From assembly GCA_910585135.1 (NCBI GenBank), contig CAJUEB010000029.1, positions 1-16,251 of the forward strand: a stretch of DNA of 16,251 bases. Direction: 5' to 3'. Below, piece by piece: positions 1 to 7,194 of the stretch (positions within the stretch are counted from its first letter, which is position 1; each line of letters opens with the position of its first letter). The notes beneath the pieces are model-generated. The model was given only the letters and a program-made list of their open reading frames with translations. It had not been told where the DNA came from and searched no databases. The stretch comes from an uncultured Eubacteriales bacterium (GTDB lineage Bacteria > Bacillota > Clostridia > Peptostreptococcales > Anaerovoracaceae). A program made the translations under genes and the position numbers.

Positions 1-1
1 C

Positions 2-682
2 GGCACCAAGGAATGTTTGGAAAAAGAACTGGCGAAACAAAAAGCGGCGCTGAAAGACGCTGCGGACAAGCTCAGCAAAATCAGGAAACAATCCGCAGAG
101 AAGCTCGAAAAACTGATAACGGCTGAGCTTTCGCAGCTTAATTTTAACGATGCGGTCTTTTCTATATCATTTAAAAAATCCGAAGGTTTTACAGCAGACG
201 GCATCGACATCGTGGAATTTCTCATCAGCACCAACCGCGGGGAGCCGTTAAAGCCCCTCAGCAAAATCGCTTCCGGCGGCGAAATGTCCAGGATCATGCT
301 TGCATTCAAGAAAATCACTGGCGATTACGATGAAATCCCAACCATGATATTCGATGAAATCGACAGCGGCATCAGCGGGATTGCCGCCAGCGTTGTCGGC
401 CGCAAGCTGGCTGAGATCGCAGCAAACCACCAGATCATATGCATCACCCACCTGCCGCAGATTGCAGCCTTCGGGCAGCACAATTACAAAATCGAAAAGA
501 GCGCCGACGAAACCATGACCTATACGACCGTTACCGCCTTATCCCAGCAGGAAAAGGAGAACGAAATCGCAAGGCTATTAGGCGGCGCTAACATTACCGA
601 TACGACGTTAAAATCAGCTCGCGAGCTCATCGCTGCATCAACGCTTCCACTTGATCGAGCTGATTCTCCGAAAAAACCGTGA
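2..682 (+). CDS. recN: DNA repair protein RecN, C-terminal part (5' end outside window)
   Basis: RecN is an SMC-like ABC ATPase that acts early in double-strand break repair. Only the last 226 residues are in the window; the frame is open to the first base, so there is no start codon here. Residues about 1-40 are the end of the coiled coil (Lys/Glu/Ala rich). The C-terminal ATPase lobe follows: signature motif ASGGEMSR at about 90-97, Walker B with the RecN-type DEIDSGISG at about 114-126, and the H-loop region CITHLPQIA at about 147-155. These motifs separate RecN from other SMC-like proteins. The last codons overlap by 56 bp with the 3' end of the convergent DUF523 gene, so no terminator lies between the two. 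Confidence is high; only the missing N-terminus limits the call. Confidence 0.96.
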   Translation, partial: GTKECLEKELAKQKAALKDAADKLSKIRKQSAEKLEKLITAELSQLNFNDAVFSISFKKSEGFTADGIDIVEFLISTNRGEPLKPLSKIASGGEMSRIMLAFKKITGDYDEIPTMIFDEIDSGISGIAASVVGRKLAEIAANHQIICITHLPQIAAFGQHNYKIEKSADETMTYTTVTALSQQEKENEIARLLGGANITDTTLKSARELIAASTLPLDRADSPKKP

Positions 683-1082
683 TCCCGGCTTCCTGTAACA
701 GCTCCACGGCAAGACCCCGTCCTTTGATCAGCGTTCCCGTAAAGCTTCCGTCATAGATCAAGCTGCTGCCACAGGACGGGCTTTTTTCTTTCATGACTGC
801 GCAAAGCACACAGTGTTCCTTTGCCAGCCTTACCGCCTCTTCCGCACCTTTTTGGTATGCCCAGGTCACGTCCTCTCCCGCCCTGGAAACGATGCGCCCA
901 CCCTGCCTTTGGGCATCACTTCTGGGAACGGAAAGACCGCCGAACACTTCCGGGCATACGGGAATCAAACGGCCTTCTTCCTTCCATCTTAAAAATCTCG
1001 GATCAGTCTCCGCCTTGCACCTGCCATCATATCTGACCGGCTCTCCTCCATATAAACACTGGCTGACCAAAATTTTATCCAT
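627..1082 (-). CDS. DUF523 family protein (TudS/YbbK-like, putative Fe-S enzyme)
   Basis: The 151-residue protein carries the DUF523 hallmarks: VSQCLYG with Cys9, VRYDG (16-20), VCPEVFGGL with Cys43 followed by PR, and KEKSPSCGS with Cys104. Established knowledge: one branch of DUF523 contains the [4Fe-4S]-dependent thiouracil desulfidase TudS. The conserved cysteines at 9, 43 and 104 fit such a cluster, but the substrate here is inferred, not seen. Extra cysteines at 22, 91 and 94 are present. The ATG at 1082 is chosen because AGGAGG lies a few bases upstream. The gene starts about 75 bp downstream of ispH-rpsA on the same strand, beyond that gene's terminator. Its 3' end runs 56 bp into the convergent recN gene. 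I see no clear separate promoter, so it may depend on read-through. Confidence 0.88.
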   Translation of the reverse strand: MDKILVSQCLYGGEPVRYDGRCKAETDPRFLRWKEEGRLIPVCPEVFGGLSVPRSDAQRQGGRIVSRAGEDVTWAYQKGAEEAVRLAKEHCVLCAVMKEKSPSCGSSLIYDGSFTGTLIKGRGLAVELLQEAGITVFSENQLDQVEALMQR

Positions 1083-1094
1083 GCATATCCTCCT

Positions 1095-1127
1095 AAAAAA
1101 TTAAGAGATGGACAAGCCATCTCTTAA
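1095..1127 (-). terminator. Intrinsic terminator of the rarA/ispH-rpsA transcript
   Basis: A perfect 11-bp inverted repeat (arms 1101-1111 and 1117-1127, loop of 5) is followed on the minus strand by a run of six T (1095-1100). It lies 30 bp beyond the ispH-rpsA stop codon and directly before the DUF523 ribosome binding site, so some read-through would supply DUF523. Confidence 0.85.
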
Positions 1128-1156
1128 CATAAAATGATCATTTTTATTGAAAGTGA

Positions 1157-3205
1157 TTATTCTTCCTCAGAAACAGCAGGCTCTGCATCCTCTCTTGCAG
1201 GAGCGGCTTCCTCTTCGCCTTCTGTCGGCGGATCAATGGTTTCCCTGATGCTGAGGCTGATTCTCTTTCTTTCTTTATCGATTTCGAGAATCTTCGCCGA
1301 TACGATCTGTCCAACGGACAATTCATCATTGATATTGCCCACTCTCTTATGTGCAACCTCAGAGATATGTACCAGCCCGTCAAGACCCGGTTCAAGCTCT
1401 ACGAATGCACCGTATTCCTTAATCTGGACAACCTTGCCTTCGATAACCTGTCCCACTTCATAGTTGCTGTCTATTACGCTCCACGGTTCAGGCTGATTCT
1501 GTTTCAGCCCTAATGAAATCTTGCCCTTTTCTGCATTCATGGCAAGAACCTTCACATTGATCTTCTGTCCAATTTTCAGAACTTCCTGCGGGTGTTTCAG
1601 CTTACCCCATGAAATCTCCGAAATGTGAAGCAGACCGTCAATGCCGCCGATATCTACGAATGCACCGTAATCGGTAAATCTCATTACCGTACCTTCCACG
1701 ACATCGTCTACATTGAGGTTTTCCCAAATTTCCGCAACCAGCTTATCACGCTCTTCATTCAAGAACAGCTTATGGGAAAATACCGCCCTGTTCCTTCTCT
1801 GGTCAACCCTGGAGACCCTCACTTCCATAGTCTGTCCAACGAATTCCTCTGCGTTTTCCACATAGTGGTCGGAAAGCTGGGACAGTGGAATAAATCCGGA
1901 AACTTCTTTATACTCCGCAATCACGCCGCCATTGACTGTCCTTGTCACTTTAACTTCAAGAACCGTTTTATCTTCAAGCGCCTTAACGATTTCTTCCCAG
2001 TTGGCGCTGATTTCTAACTTCTTCTTCGAAAGTAAAATACCGCCGTCGCCATCATCTGTTTTGATTACTTTTGCCTGTATTTCGTCATCAACCTTGAAGG
2101 CGTCCATTAAAGTCTGTCCTTCTTCCAGGCTCACTTCAGAAGCCGGAAGGATTCCGTCTTTCTTGCAACCTAAATTAACAATAACTTCTTTGTCTGTAAC
2201 CTGGTGGACCTTTCCTGTTACAATTTCTCCGCCTCTTGGCAATCTCAGGGACTTTTCGATTTCATCCATAAGATCATTCATGTTTAATTCGTTTTTTTCA
2301 AGTGCTACATCACTCATGCTGGCAATAACCTCCTTAATTGTGCATTCAGGTGTCGAAGCACCCGCTGCTATCCCTATTCTATTACATTTTTGAAGCTGTT
2401 TCAACGGTAAATCTTCAATATTTTCAACAAAAAAGGTGTTTGGACAATATTTTTTCGAGATTTCAAACAGCTTCTTTGTATTCGAGCTGTTCCTGCCCCC
2501 GATCACAACCATTAAGTCGGATATTTTCGCCAATTCTTCACAGGATCTCTGTCGTTTTGAAGTCGCATTGCAGATCGTATTGTTCACGATAAATTTCTTC
2601 CCGTTGTCTTCAAATGCTTTCACCACTTCATGCAAAAGCTCCTCCCGGATCGTGGTCTGCGTCACCACAAACAGATCATCCTCTTCCACAATGGCGGCTT
2701 CTTCATAGGAGCTTACTATGATCGCCGGTTTTTGACACCATCCAAAGATGCCCATGACCTCAGGATGATTCCTGTCCCCGACGATGACCACCTGCTTATG
2801 GGTATCATGCACCAGCTTGTGTATCCTGGCAACAAAAGGGCAGGTCGCATCCACCAGTTCTATCCCCTTTTGCCTGGCAAGCTCATAAAGATGCTTTCCC
2901 TCCCCGTGCGAACGGATAATCACCCGGTCCTCTGCCGAGGCTTCATCGAGAGATCTGATGATTTGAATGCCCTTTGCTTCCAATTCCCCCGTGACACGTT
3001 CATTGTGAATCAAAGGTCCCATCGAAAAGATGCGCCCCTGCTTTCCTGCTTTCGCCCGTTCCACTGCGGATACCGCTTTTTCCGTATCCAGTTCTGCCTT
3101 TTTCGCCGCAGATACCGTTTCTTCTGCCGCCAGCTCGGCCTTTTCGATCGCCTGTTTTACGCCAAAGCAAAATCCTGCATTTTCAGCCCTTACGATTGTT
3201 TTCAT
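1157..3205 (-). CDS. ispH: Bifunctional IspH (HMBPP reductase) – ribosomal protein S1 fusion
   Basis: The protein has 682 residues from the chosen ATG. Residues 1-300 are IspH (LytB), the last MEP-pathway enzyme, which reduces HMBPP to IPP and DMAPP with a [4Fe-4S] cluster. Cluster ligands Cys13, Cys122 and Cys212 are present, as are the substrate-binding motifs LIHN (His67), RSHG (His100), NHPEVMG (His147, Glu149) and TSKRQ. Residues about 323-655 hold four S1 (OB-fold) repeats, and the C-terminus is a Glu/Ala-rich acidic tail. This fusion is known in Clostridia; S1-type proteins help load mRNA on the 30S subunit. Oddity: an Ala/Glu/Lys-rich insertion with an internal 14-residue repeat lies between Cys13 and His67. 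The frame stays open further upstream, but the start at 3205 gives the canonical IspH N-terminus MKTIVRAENAGFCFG. GGAGG lies about 15 nt upstream of it, a long spacing. The start overlaps the rarA 3' end by 23 bp. Confidence 0.95.
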   Translation of the reverse strand: MKTIVRAENAGFCFGVKQAIEKAELAAEETVSAAKKAELDTEKAVSAVERAKAGKQGRIFSMGPLIHNERVTGELEAKGIQIIRSLDEASAEDRVIIRSHGEGKHLYELARQKGIELVDATCPFVARIHKLVHDTHKQVVIVGDRNHPEVMGIFGWCQKPAIIVSSYEEAAIVEEDDLFVVTQTTIREELLHEVVKAFEDNGKKFIVNNTICNATSKRQRSCEELAKISDLMVVIGGRNSSNTKKLFEISKKYCPNTFFVENIEDLPLKQLQKCNRIGIAAGASTPECTIKEVIASMSDVALEKNELNMNDLMDEIEKSLRLPRGGEIVTGKVHQVTDKEVIVNLGCKKDGILPASEVSLEEGQTLMDAFKVDDEIQAKVIKTDDGDGGILLSKKKLEISANWEEIVKALEDKTVLEVKVTRTVNGGVIAEYKEVSGFIPLSQLSDHYVENAEEFVGQTMEVRVSRVDQRRNRAVFSHKLFLNEERDKLVAEIWENLNVDDVVEGTVMRFTDYGAFVDIGGIDGLLHISEISWGKLKHPQEVLKIGQKINVKVLAMNAEKGKISLGLKQNQPEPWSVIDSNYEVGQVIEGKVVQIKEYGAFVELEPGLDGLVHISEVAHKRVGNINDELSVGQIVSAKILEIDKERKRISLSIRETIDPPTEGEEEAAPAREDAEPAVSEEE

Positions 3206-4475
3206 CGATTCGTTCAAGTTCCTCCAAATATTTTTTAAAAGCCGCTTCGCTTCCATTTGAAGTCGGTTCGTAGTATTTGACCCGTTCCTGGTAAAGATCA
3301 TCCGGCAAATATTGCTGCGTCACATAGCCGCCGTAAGCATGCGGATATTTATAGCCAAGCCCCCTGCCCAAGTTTGCCGCCCCGCTATAATGGGAATCTT
3401 TTAAATGAAGCGGAACATCTTCCAGTTTCCTACCCTTCAGATCTGCGGCTGCCCTTTCCAGGGCCATGCAGGATGCGTTGGATTTCGGGCAAGATGCCAA
3501 AAGCACCGTTGCCTGCGCCAGATTTATTTTCGCCTCCGGCAGCCCCACCATCTGCGCCGCCTGCACACATGCCGTCACGATGGTAACTGCGTTCGGATAT
3601 GCCATGCCGACATCCTCGCTTGCCATTACCAGCAGCCTGCGCCCTATTGTCATAATATCCGCACCGCCCGCAAGCAGCCTGGCCAAATAATGGACTGCTG
3701 CATGGGGATCACTGCCCCGTACGGATTTCTGCAAAGCAGATAAAAGATTATATTTATCCTCTTCCTTATCATAAAATGTTGTTTGCCGCTGCATCGCCTC
3801 AGCTACGATTTCTTGATCGATACTGCGGTTTTCTTCCAGGTTATCTACGATAAATCCCAGCGCATCCAGAGCGATCCGGCAATCGCCATTGCTCATATCG
3901 GCAAGGATGCGGAGTGCCTGGACATCGTACTTGACATCGAGCCCGCCAAACCCCTTTTCGGCATCCGTGAGCGTCCGTTTCAGTATAGTGATCAATTCAT
4001 CCGTTGTCAGCCGCCGGAATTCGTATATATTCCGTACCCTGCTGATGATCGCATTGTTGATAGAAAAATACGGATTTTCCGTCGTGCTGCCAATAAATTT
4101 TATGATGCCTTCTTCCAGCGCCCGCAGCAGGGAATCCTGCTGTAGCTTATTCCATCTGTGTACCTCGTCAACATACAGAAAGGTCGTCTCCTTTTGCAAA
4201 CCATGGAATCTGACGGAAGCATTCTCCAAAATCACTTTTAATTCTTTCGTTCCGGTTGTAGAAGCATTGATCTCAACAAAATTACTGTCGATTTCCCGTG
4301 CAATGATTCTTGCAAGGGTCGTCTTTCCCGTGCCAGAAGGGCCAAAAAAAATTGCCGAATCAAAGGTTTTGTTCTTGATGGAATTATAGAACAGCGAGCC
4401 TTCAAACATGAAATGTGTTTGTCCCACAAATTCCGACAAATGTGCCGGTCTCATTTTCGTCGATAATGGTATCAT
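3183..4475 (-). CDS. rarA: Replication-associated recombination protein A (RarA/MgsA AAA+ ATPase)
   Basis: RarA is a homotetrameric AAA+ ATPase related to clamp-loader subunits that works at stalled replication forks. The 430-residue protein has a normal family length. Motifs: Walker A GPSGTGKT at 45-52, Walker B FLYVDEVHRW at 99-108, sensor 1 GSTTENPYF at 129-137, a putative arginine finger in ISRVR (Arg146), and sensor 2 in NGDCRIALDAL (Arg200). The MgsA C-terminal tetramerisation region follows, including SDPHAAVHYLARLL and the GYKYPHAYGG stretch typical of the family. The ATG at 4475 has AGAGGA about 9 nt upstream. The last 23 bp overlap the ispH-rpsA start, so the two are probably cotranscribed and may be translationally coupled. 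A candidate promoter lies just upstream. Assignment is secure. Confidence 0.96.
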   Translation of the reverse strand: MIPLSTKMRPAHLSEFVGQTHFMFEGSLFYNSIKNKTFDSAIFFGPSGTGKTTLARIIAREIDSNFVEINASTTGTKELKVILENASVRFHGLQKETTFLYVDEVHRWNKLQQDSLLRALEEGIIKFIGSTTENPYFSINNAIISRVRNIYEFRRLTTDELITILKRTLTDAEKGFGGLDVKYDVQALRILADMSNGDCRIALDALGFIVDNLEENRSIDQEIVAEAMQRQTTFYDKEEDKYNLLSALQKSVRGSDPHAAVHYLARLLAGGADIMTIGRRLLVMASEDVGMAYPNAVTIVTACVQAAQMVGLPEAKINLAQATVLLASCPKSNASCMALERAAADLKGRKLEDVPLHLKDSHYSGAANLGRGLGYKYPHAYGGYVTQQYLPDDLYQERVKYYEPTSNGSEAAFKKYLEELERIDENNRKG

Positions 4476-4499
4476 TTGCTGTGTCCTCTTTTTATGTTA

Positions 4500-4529
4500 A
4501 TTTTATCAATAAGCTCTGGTATATCGCAA
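4500..4529 (-). promoter_or_regulatory. Candidate sigma-A promoter for rarA–ispH-rpsA
   Basis: On the minus strand, TTGCGA (4524-4529) and TAAAAT (4500-4505) are separated by 18 bp, in the 128-bp gap between the SPOR gene and rarA. The match is moderate. It would give a leader of about 15-20 nt that includes the rarA ribosome binding site. I found no clear terminator for the SPOR gene in this gap, so read-through is also possible. Confidence 0.35.
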
Positions 4530-4603
4530 TCCTTTTTCGCAGATCACGATTATTTGCAACGGGCTATATTGGAATGTATCAGGCGGTTTTCACTATCGCA
4601 GTA

Positions 4604-5134
4604 CTATTCATAGAGCGTAGTGACGAAGGCATGCGCAGTTTCCGGCAGCTTTTGCAGGGCTTCTTTGGCCGCAGCTTTGGTTTGATAAGTCTGCCCGACG
4701 ATTTTATACATATCGTTCTGTTCTATGACCTGCAAATTTTCCACACCCAAGGTAGGAAGCACGCTTTCTGCCGCAGACTGGCTGGAATAGCAGCCAAACT
4801 GCAAAGCGTATCCGGCGACTTTGCCCGTTTCTTTCACGTTCATATCATCCTCTACGATGTTTTTCTTGCTCCCCTCATCACCAGCTTCCGTCTGCTCCGT
4901 TTCCGCTTGCTGGCCATCTGCCGAATCTTTGGGCGAGCTTTCTGCTGAATCCTGCTTCGTTTCTTCCGCCGTAAGCTGAGGAATATAGTTGACCGCCGGT
5001 TCTACCACATATTTCGCCGTCGCATATCCGCACCCAACGGATAAGCATAAAATGATGATGACCGGTGCAAAATTCAGCTTTGCTCCCTTTCTGGAAGAAG
5101 ACCTGTAACCCCTCGACCTCCTCTTGTGACGCAT
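4604..5134 (-). CDS. Membrane-anchored SPOR-domain protein
   Basis: A 176-residue protein with three parts. Residues 1-20 are very basic (MRHKRRSRGYRSSSRKG), then comes one membrane segment at about 21-43, and a long acidic Ser/Glu/Gln linker at 55-105. The C-terminal SPOR-like domain at about 108-172 has the YALQFGCYSSQSAAE and YKIVGQTYQTKAAAKEAL signatures. The topology is a cytoplasmic N-terminus with the SPOR domain outside. SPOR domains bind glycan strands lacking stem peptides, so a role in cell wall remodelling, division or sporulation is likely, but no catalytic domain is present. ATG 5134 is preceded by GAGAGGG at suitable spacing. An LSVGC stretch at 31-35 vaguely resembles a lipobox, but the preceding basic region is long and the -2/-3 residues fit poorly, so I favour a simple anchor. 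Confidence 0.8.
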   Translation of the reverse strand: MRHKRRSRGYRSSSRKGAKLNFAPVIIILCLSVGCGYATAKYVVEPAVNYIPQLTAEETKQDSAESSPKDSADGQQAETEQTEAGDEGSKKNIVEDDMNVKETGKVAGYALQFGCYSSQSAAESVLPTLGVENLQVIEQNDMYKIVGQTYQTKAAAKEALQKLPETAHAFVTTLYE

Positions 5135-5200
5135 CTTGTTTCCCTCTCTTTCCCGAGCCTGTCAAAGCCCTCAGTTTTTTACTGTCCGTGTTATTAAATC

Positions 5201-5229
5201 ATATTAGGAAAAAGACGCCTTTATACCAA
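5201..5229 (-). promoter_or_regulatory. Candidate sigma-A promoter for the SPOR-domain gene
   Basis: Minus strand: TTGGTA (5224-5229), a 17-bp spacer, then TAATAT (5201-5206). It lies about 65 bp upstream of the SPOR start codon and downstream of the strong terminator of the preceding permease gene, so this gene needs its own promoter. The -35 has four of six consensus bases, the -10 five of six. Confidence 0.5.
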
Positions 5230-5272
5230 GAACCTGTCTGACCGAAAGCAATATATAGCTATATCCTACATC

Positions 5273-5307
5273 AAAAAACCGGGCGTGGCAATCGCCACGC
5301 CCGGTTT
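5273..5307 (-). terminator. Strong GC-rich intrinsic terminator after the permease gene
   Basis: A perfect 14-bp stem (5276-5289 with 5294-5307, core CCGGGCGTGGC) and a 4-nt loop. On the minus strand it is followed directly by TTTTTTGA, ending the permease transcript about 30 bp beyond its stop. On the plus strand it is followed by ATTTTTCTTTTT, so it could work in both directions and would shield the permease from any plus-strand transcription. Confidence 0.93.
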
Positions 5308-5336
5308 ATTTTTCTTTTTACAAAACATTCTTCTGA

Positions 5337-7064
5337 TTATAAGTCACCGAAGATGTCCTCATGCCTGTCTTCATGGAGATACTTATCCATCAAAGCATCG
5401 ATATCAAACTCTGCCTGCGGCGCTGGTCGATCCACCTTATATCCGATCACCGCGATAATAATTCCGATAATCAATGCTACAAGTCCTGCCCACTTGAGAA
5501 CTTCAAGCACCTGTGGAATAATGTTTCCCATCATGTCATAATCATCCGGTCCCCATTCGCCGTAATCGATTTCCCACCATCTGAGCCAGAATTGGGCAAT
5601 AAAGCTGAATGTACCTGCAATGATCAGATAGACGCCGACCCTTACTGTATCGCCTACTGCCAGCCTAGTTTTCGCATTGAGTGGATAACGCACTGGGTCG
5701 TTCTTGGAAAGCCCACCGTATATGGCCTTCACGATCAGATATACGATCGGTCCGGTCGCCGTTGCAATGATGCCTGTTACGAAATAATCCGTCCCATTGA
5801 CCAGCAATGCCACGACAGCAATCACCATCGGAAATCCACAATAGAAGATCAATCCGGCATTGCCGCCAGGCATAACGAAAAGACCTTTCTTCTTCCGCTC
5901 TTCTACAGGAACGGCCTTACGCATCTTAATCACTGCCAGCGGAAGAATGATATACAGAGCCAGCATGAACACAACCTCCATGCTTACAAGGGTCGTGAAG
6001 CTGGACTGCGCCAGGATTACCGTGACGAGTGCCAAGGAAAGGATACCAACATATGGAACGCCTCTTTTTTTGCTTACCTTAACCAGGAACTTAGGACAGA
6101 GATTATCATCTGCCAATACGAAAAATCCCCTAGACCCTGATGCCAGGTAAGTATTGAAAATCGCACATTGAGAAATAATGGCAACGACCAGGAAGAGATA
6201 TCCCCACGCCTGCCCCAGGTTTGCCGTCAATACAGTCGCATAACCTACCGTTTCAGACGTAAAACCGCCTTCCGTTGACCAGTTTTCCCAGCTTCCAGCA
6301 GGCAGTGACGCCAACCCGCCCAGCGTAGGAAGAACATAAGTCAGCGCTACCAACGGCATTGCAATCAAAAGACCCTTCGGGATAACCTGCGGGTTCTGAA
6401 CCTCTCCGGCCATATTGGAAATACATTCATATCCGCAGTACATCCATACGCAGATACAGATCCCGCCGCCAACGCTGTCGAGCCAATTGTAATCAGGCGG
6501 CATCATCGGATCCATCGGATTCGTTTCCCAATTCACAAAACCTACGATTGCAACCAGTGCAAACGCCAGCACGATCAAAATCGACAATACGGTGCTTACC
6601 TTGCCAACTTCCCGCAATCCCAACAAATTAATGAAAGTAAAAATTGCGATCATACCCAGTTTCAATATGAAAATTGCCGCTTGGGACATTGGGATCATCT
6701 GGCTTACATACCCTGCTACAAGAGCAACGTATACACCGTTGGTTATGTAAGTGGATACCGTCCCCCACCATCCTGCCTGGAATCCCCAAAACTCACCGAA
6801 TGCTTCCTTTACCCAAACGTACACACCGCCTTCAGACGGCATGAGCGATCCGCATTCAGCGACCATGTTACTGATCGGATACGCCCAGATAATCGGAAAG
6901 ATGATCAAAAGGATCAAGGTCATTCCAGGACCTGCTTCCGGAATCATTTCCTCAATTCCAAAAGCGCCTGCCGCTACCAAGCAATAAAGCATAAAGACGA
7001 TACCTGAAACCTTGATATCATGCTTTTTCAGCCCGGCAACACCATTAACTTGCTGTTGGCTCAT
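5337..7064 (-). CDS. APC-superfamily amino acid/polyamine permease
   Basis: A 575-residue polytopic membrane protein that I place in the amino acid–polyamine–organocation superfamily. TM1 contains the unwound-helix motif GAFGIEE (33-39). The family motif around TM2-3, PSEGGVYVWVKEAFG then EFWGFQAGWW, lies at 76-100. By eye, hydrophobic segments number about 12, plus one or two extra near 490-550. The TM1-TM3 motifs resemble LAT/polyamine-uptake type transporters more than GABA antiporters, but substrate is not decidable from sequence. The C-terminal tail is charged and His-rich (KYLHEDRHEDIFGDL). The frame is open to 7121, but ATG 7064 is chosen because AGGAGGTGGAAAA precedes it directly. It is monocistronic: its own promoter is about 80 bp upstream and a strong terminator follows. 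No decarboxylase or metabolic partner lies beside it. Confidence 0.88.
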   Translation of the reverse strand: MSQQQVNGVAGLKKHDIKVSGIVFMLYCLVAAGAFGIEEMIPEAGPGMTLILLIIFPIIWAYPISNMVAECGSLMPSEGGVYVWVKEAFGEFWGFQAGWWGTVSTYITNGVYVALVAGYVSQMIPMSQAAIFILKLGMIAIFTFINLLGLREVGKVSTVLSILIVLAFALVAIVGFVNWETNPMDPMMPPDYNWLDSVGGGICICVWMYCGYECISNMAGEVQNPQVIPKGLLIAMPLVALTYVLPTLGGLASLPAGSWENWSTEGGFTSETVGYATVLTANLGQAWGYLFLVVAIISQCAIFNTYLASGSRGFFVLADDNLCPKFLVKVSKKRGVPYVGILSLALVTVILAQSSFTTLVSMEVVFMLALYIILPLAVIKMRKAVPVEERKKKGLFVMPGGNAGLIFYCGFPMVIAVVALLVNGTDYFVTGIIATATGPIVYLIVKAIYGGLSKNDPVRYPLNAKTRLAVGDTVRVGVYLIIAGTFSFIAQFWLRWWEIDYGEWGPDDYDMMGNIIPQVLEVLKWAGLVALIIGIIIAVIGYKVDRPAPQAEFDIDALMDKYLHEDRHEDIFGDL

Positions 7065-7083
7065 TTTTCCACCTCCTAAGAAT

Positions 7084-7112
7084 GGAATATGCACGATTTT
7101 TAAGCATATCCC
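7084..7112 (-). repeat. Hairpin in the permease mRNA leader
   Basis: A 9-bp inverted repeat (7084-7092 and 7104-7112, GGAATATGC type, 11-nt loop) pairs fully in the minus-strand RNA if one G·U is allowed. It lies in the leader between the predicted promoter and the permease ribosome binding site (about 7070-7078). It lacks a T-run, so it is not a terminator. It may affect mRNA stability or initiation. Confidence 0.4.
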
Positions 7113-7140
7113 GTCAGCCATTAATCAGTTAATCATAATT

Positions 7141-7169
7141 ATGTTACCATATTTCGACTGATTACTCAA
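7141..7169 (-). promoter_or_regulatory. Candidate sigma-A promoter for the permease
   Basis: Minus strand: TTGAGT (7164-7169), a 17-bp spacer, then TAACAT (7141-7146). The promoter sits inside the second unit of a 24-bp direct repeat. It begins about 20 bp after the stop codon of the DUF6382-like gene, with no visible terminator between the pilus operon and the permease. Confidence 0.5.
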
Positions 7170-7194
7170 GGACTATTTCGAGGTAATACTCAAG
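7147..7194. repeat. Tandem 24-bp direct repeat over the permease promoter
   Basis: Two adjoining 24-bp units, 7147-7170 and 7171-7194, match at about 17 of 24 positions. On the minus strand each starts CTTGAGTA and contains TCGAAATA at the same offset. The second unit supplies the permease -35, while the first overlaps the stop codon of the DUF6382-like gene. It could be an operator with two helically phased sites or a local duplication. Confidence 0.5.

Noticed and set aside
1625..3260. Several plus-strand open frames of 80-200 codons opposite ispH-rpsA
   Set aside because: They lie wholly antisense to a gene with clear domains, show no recognisable motifs, and are explained by its codon composition.
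5337..7064. Glutamate/GABA antiporter (GadC) identity for the permease
   Set aside because: No decarboxylase is nearby, and the TM1-TM3 motifs resemble LAT/polyamine-type transporters more. I therefore give only the superfamily.
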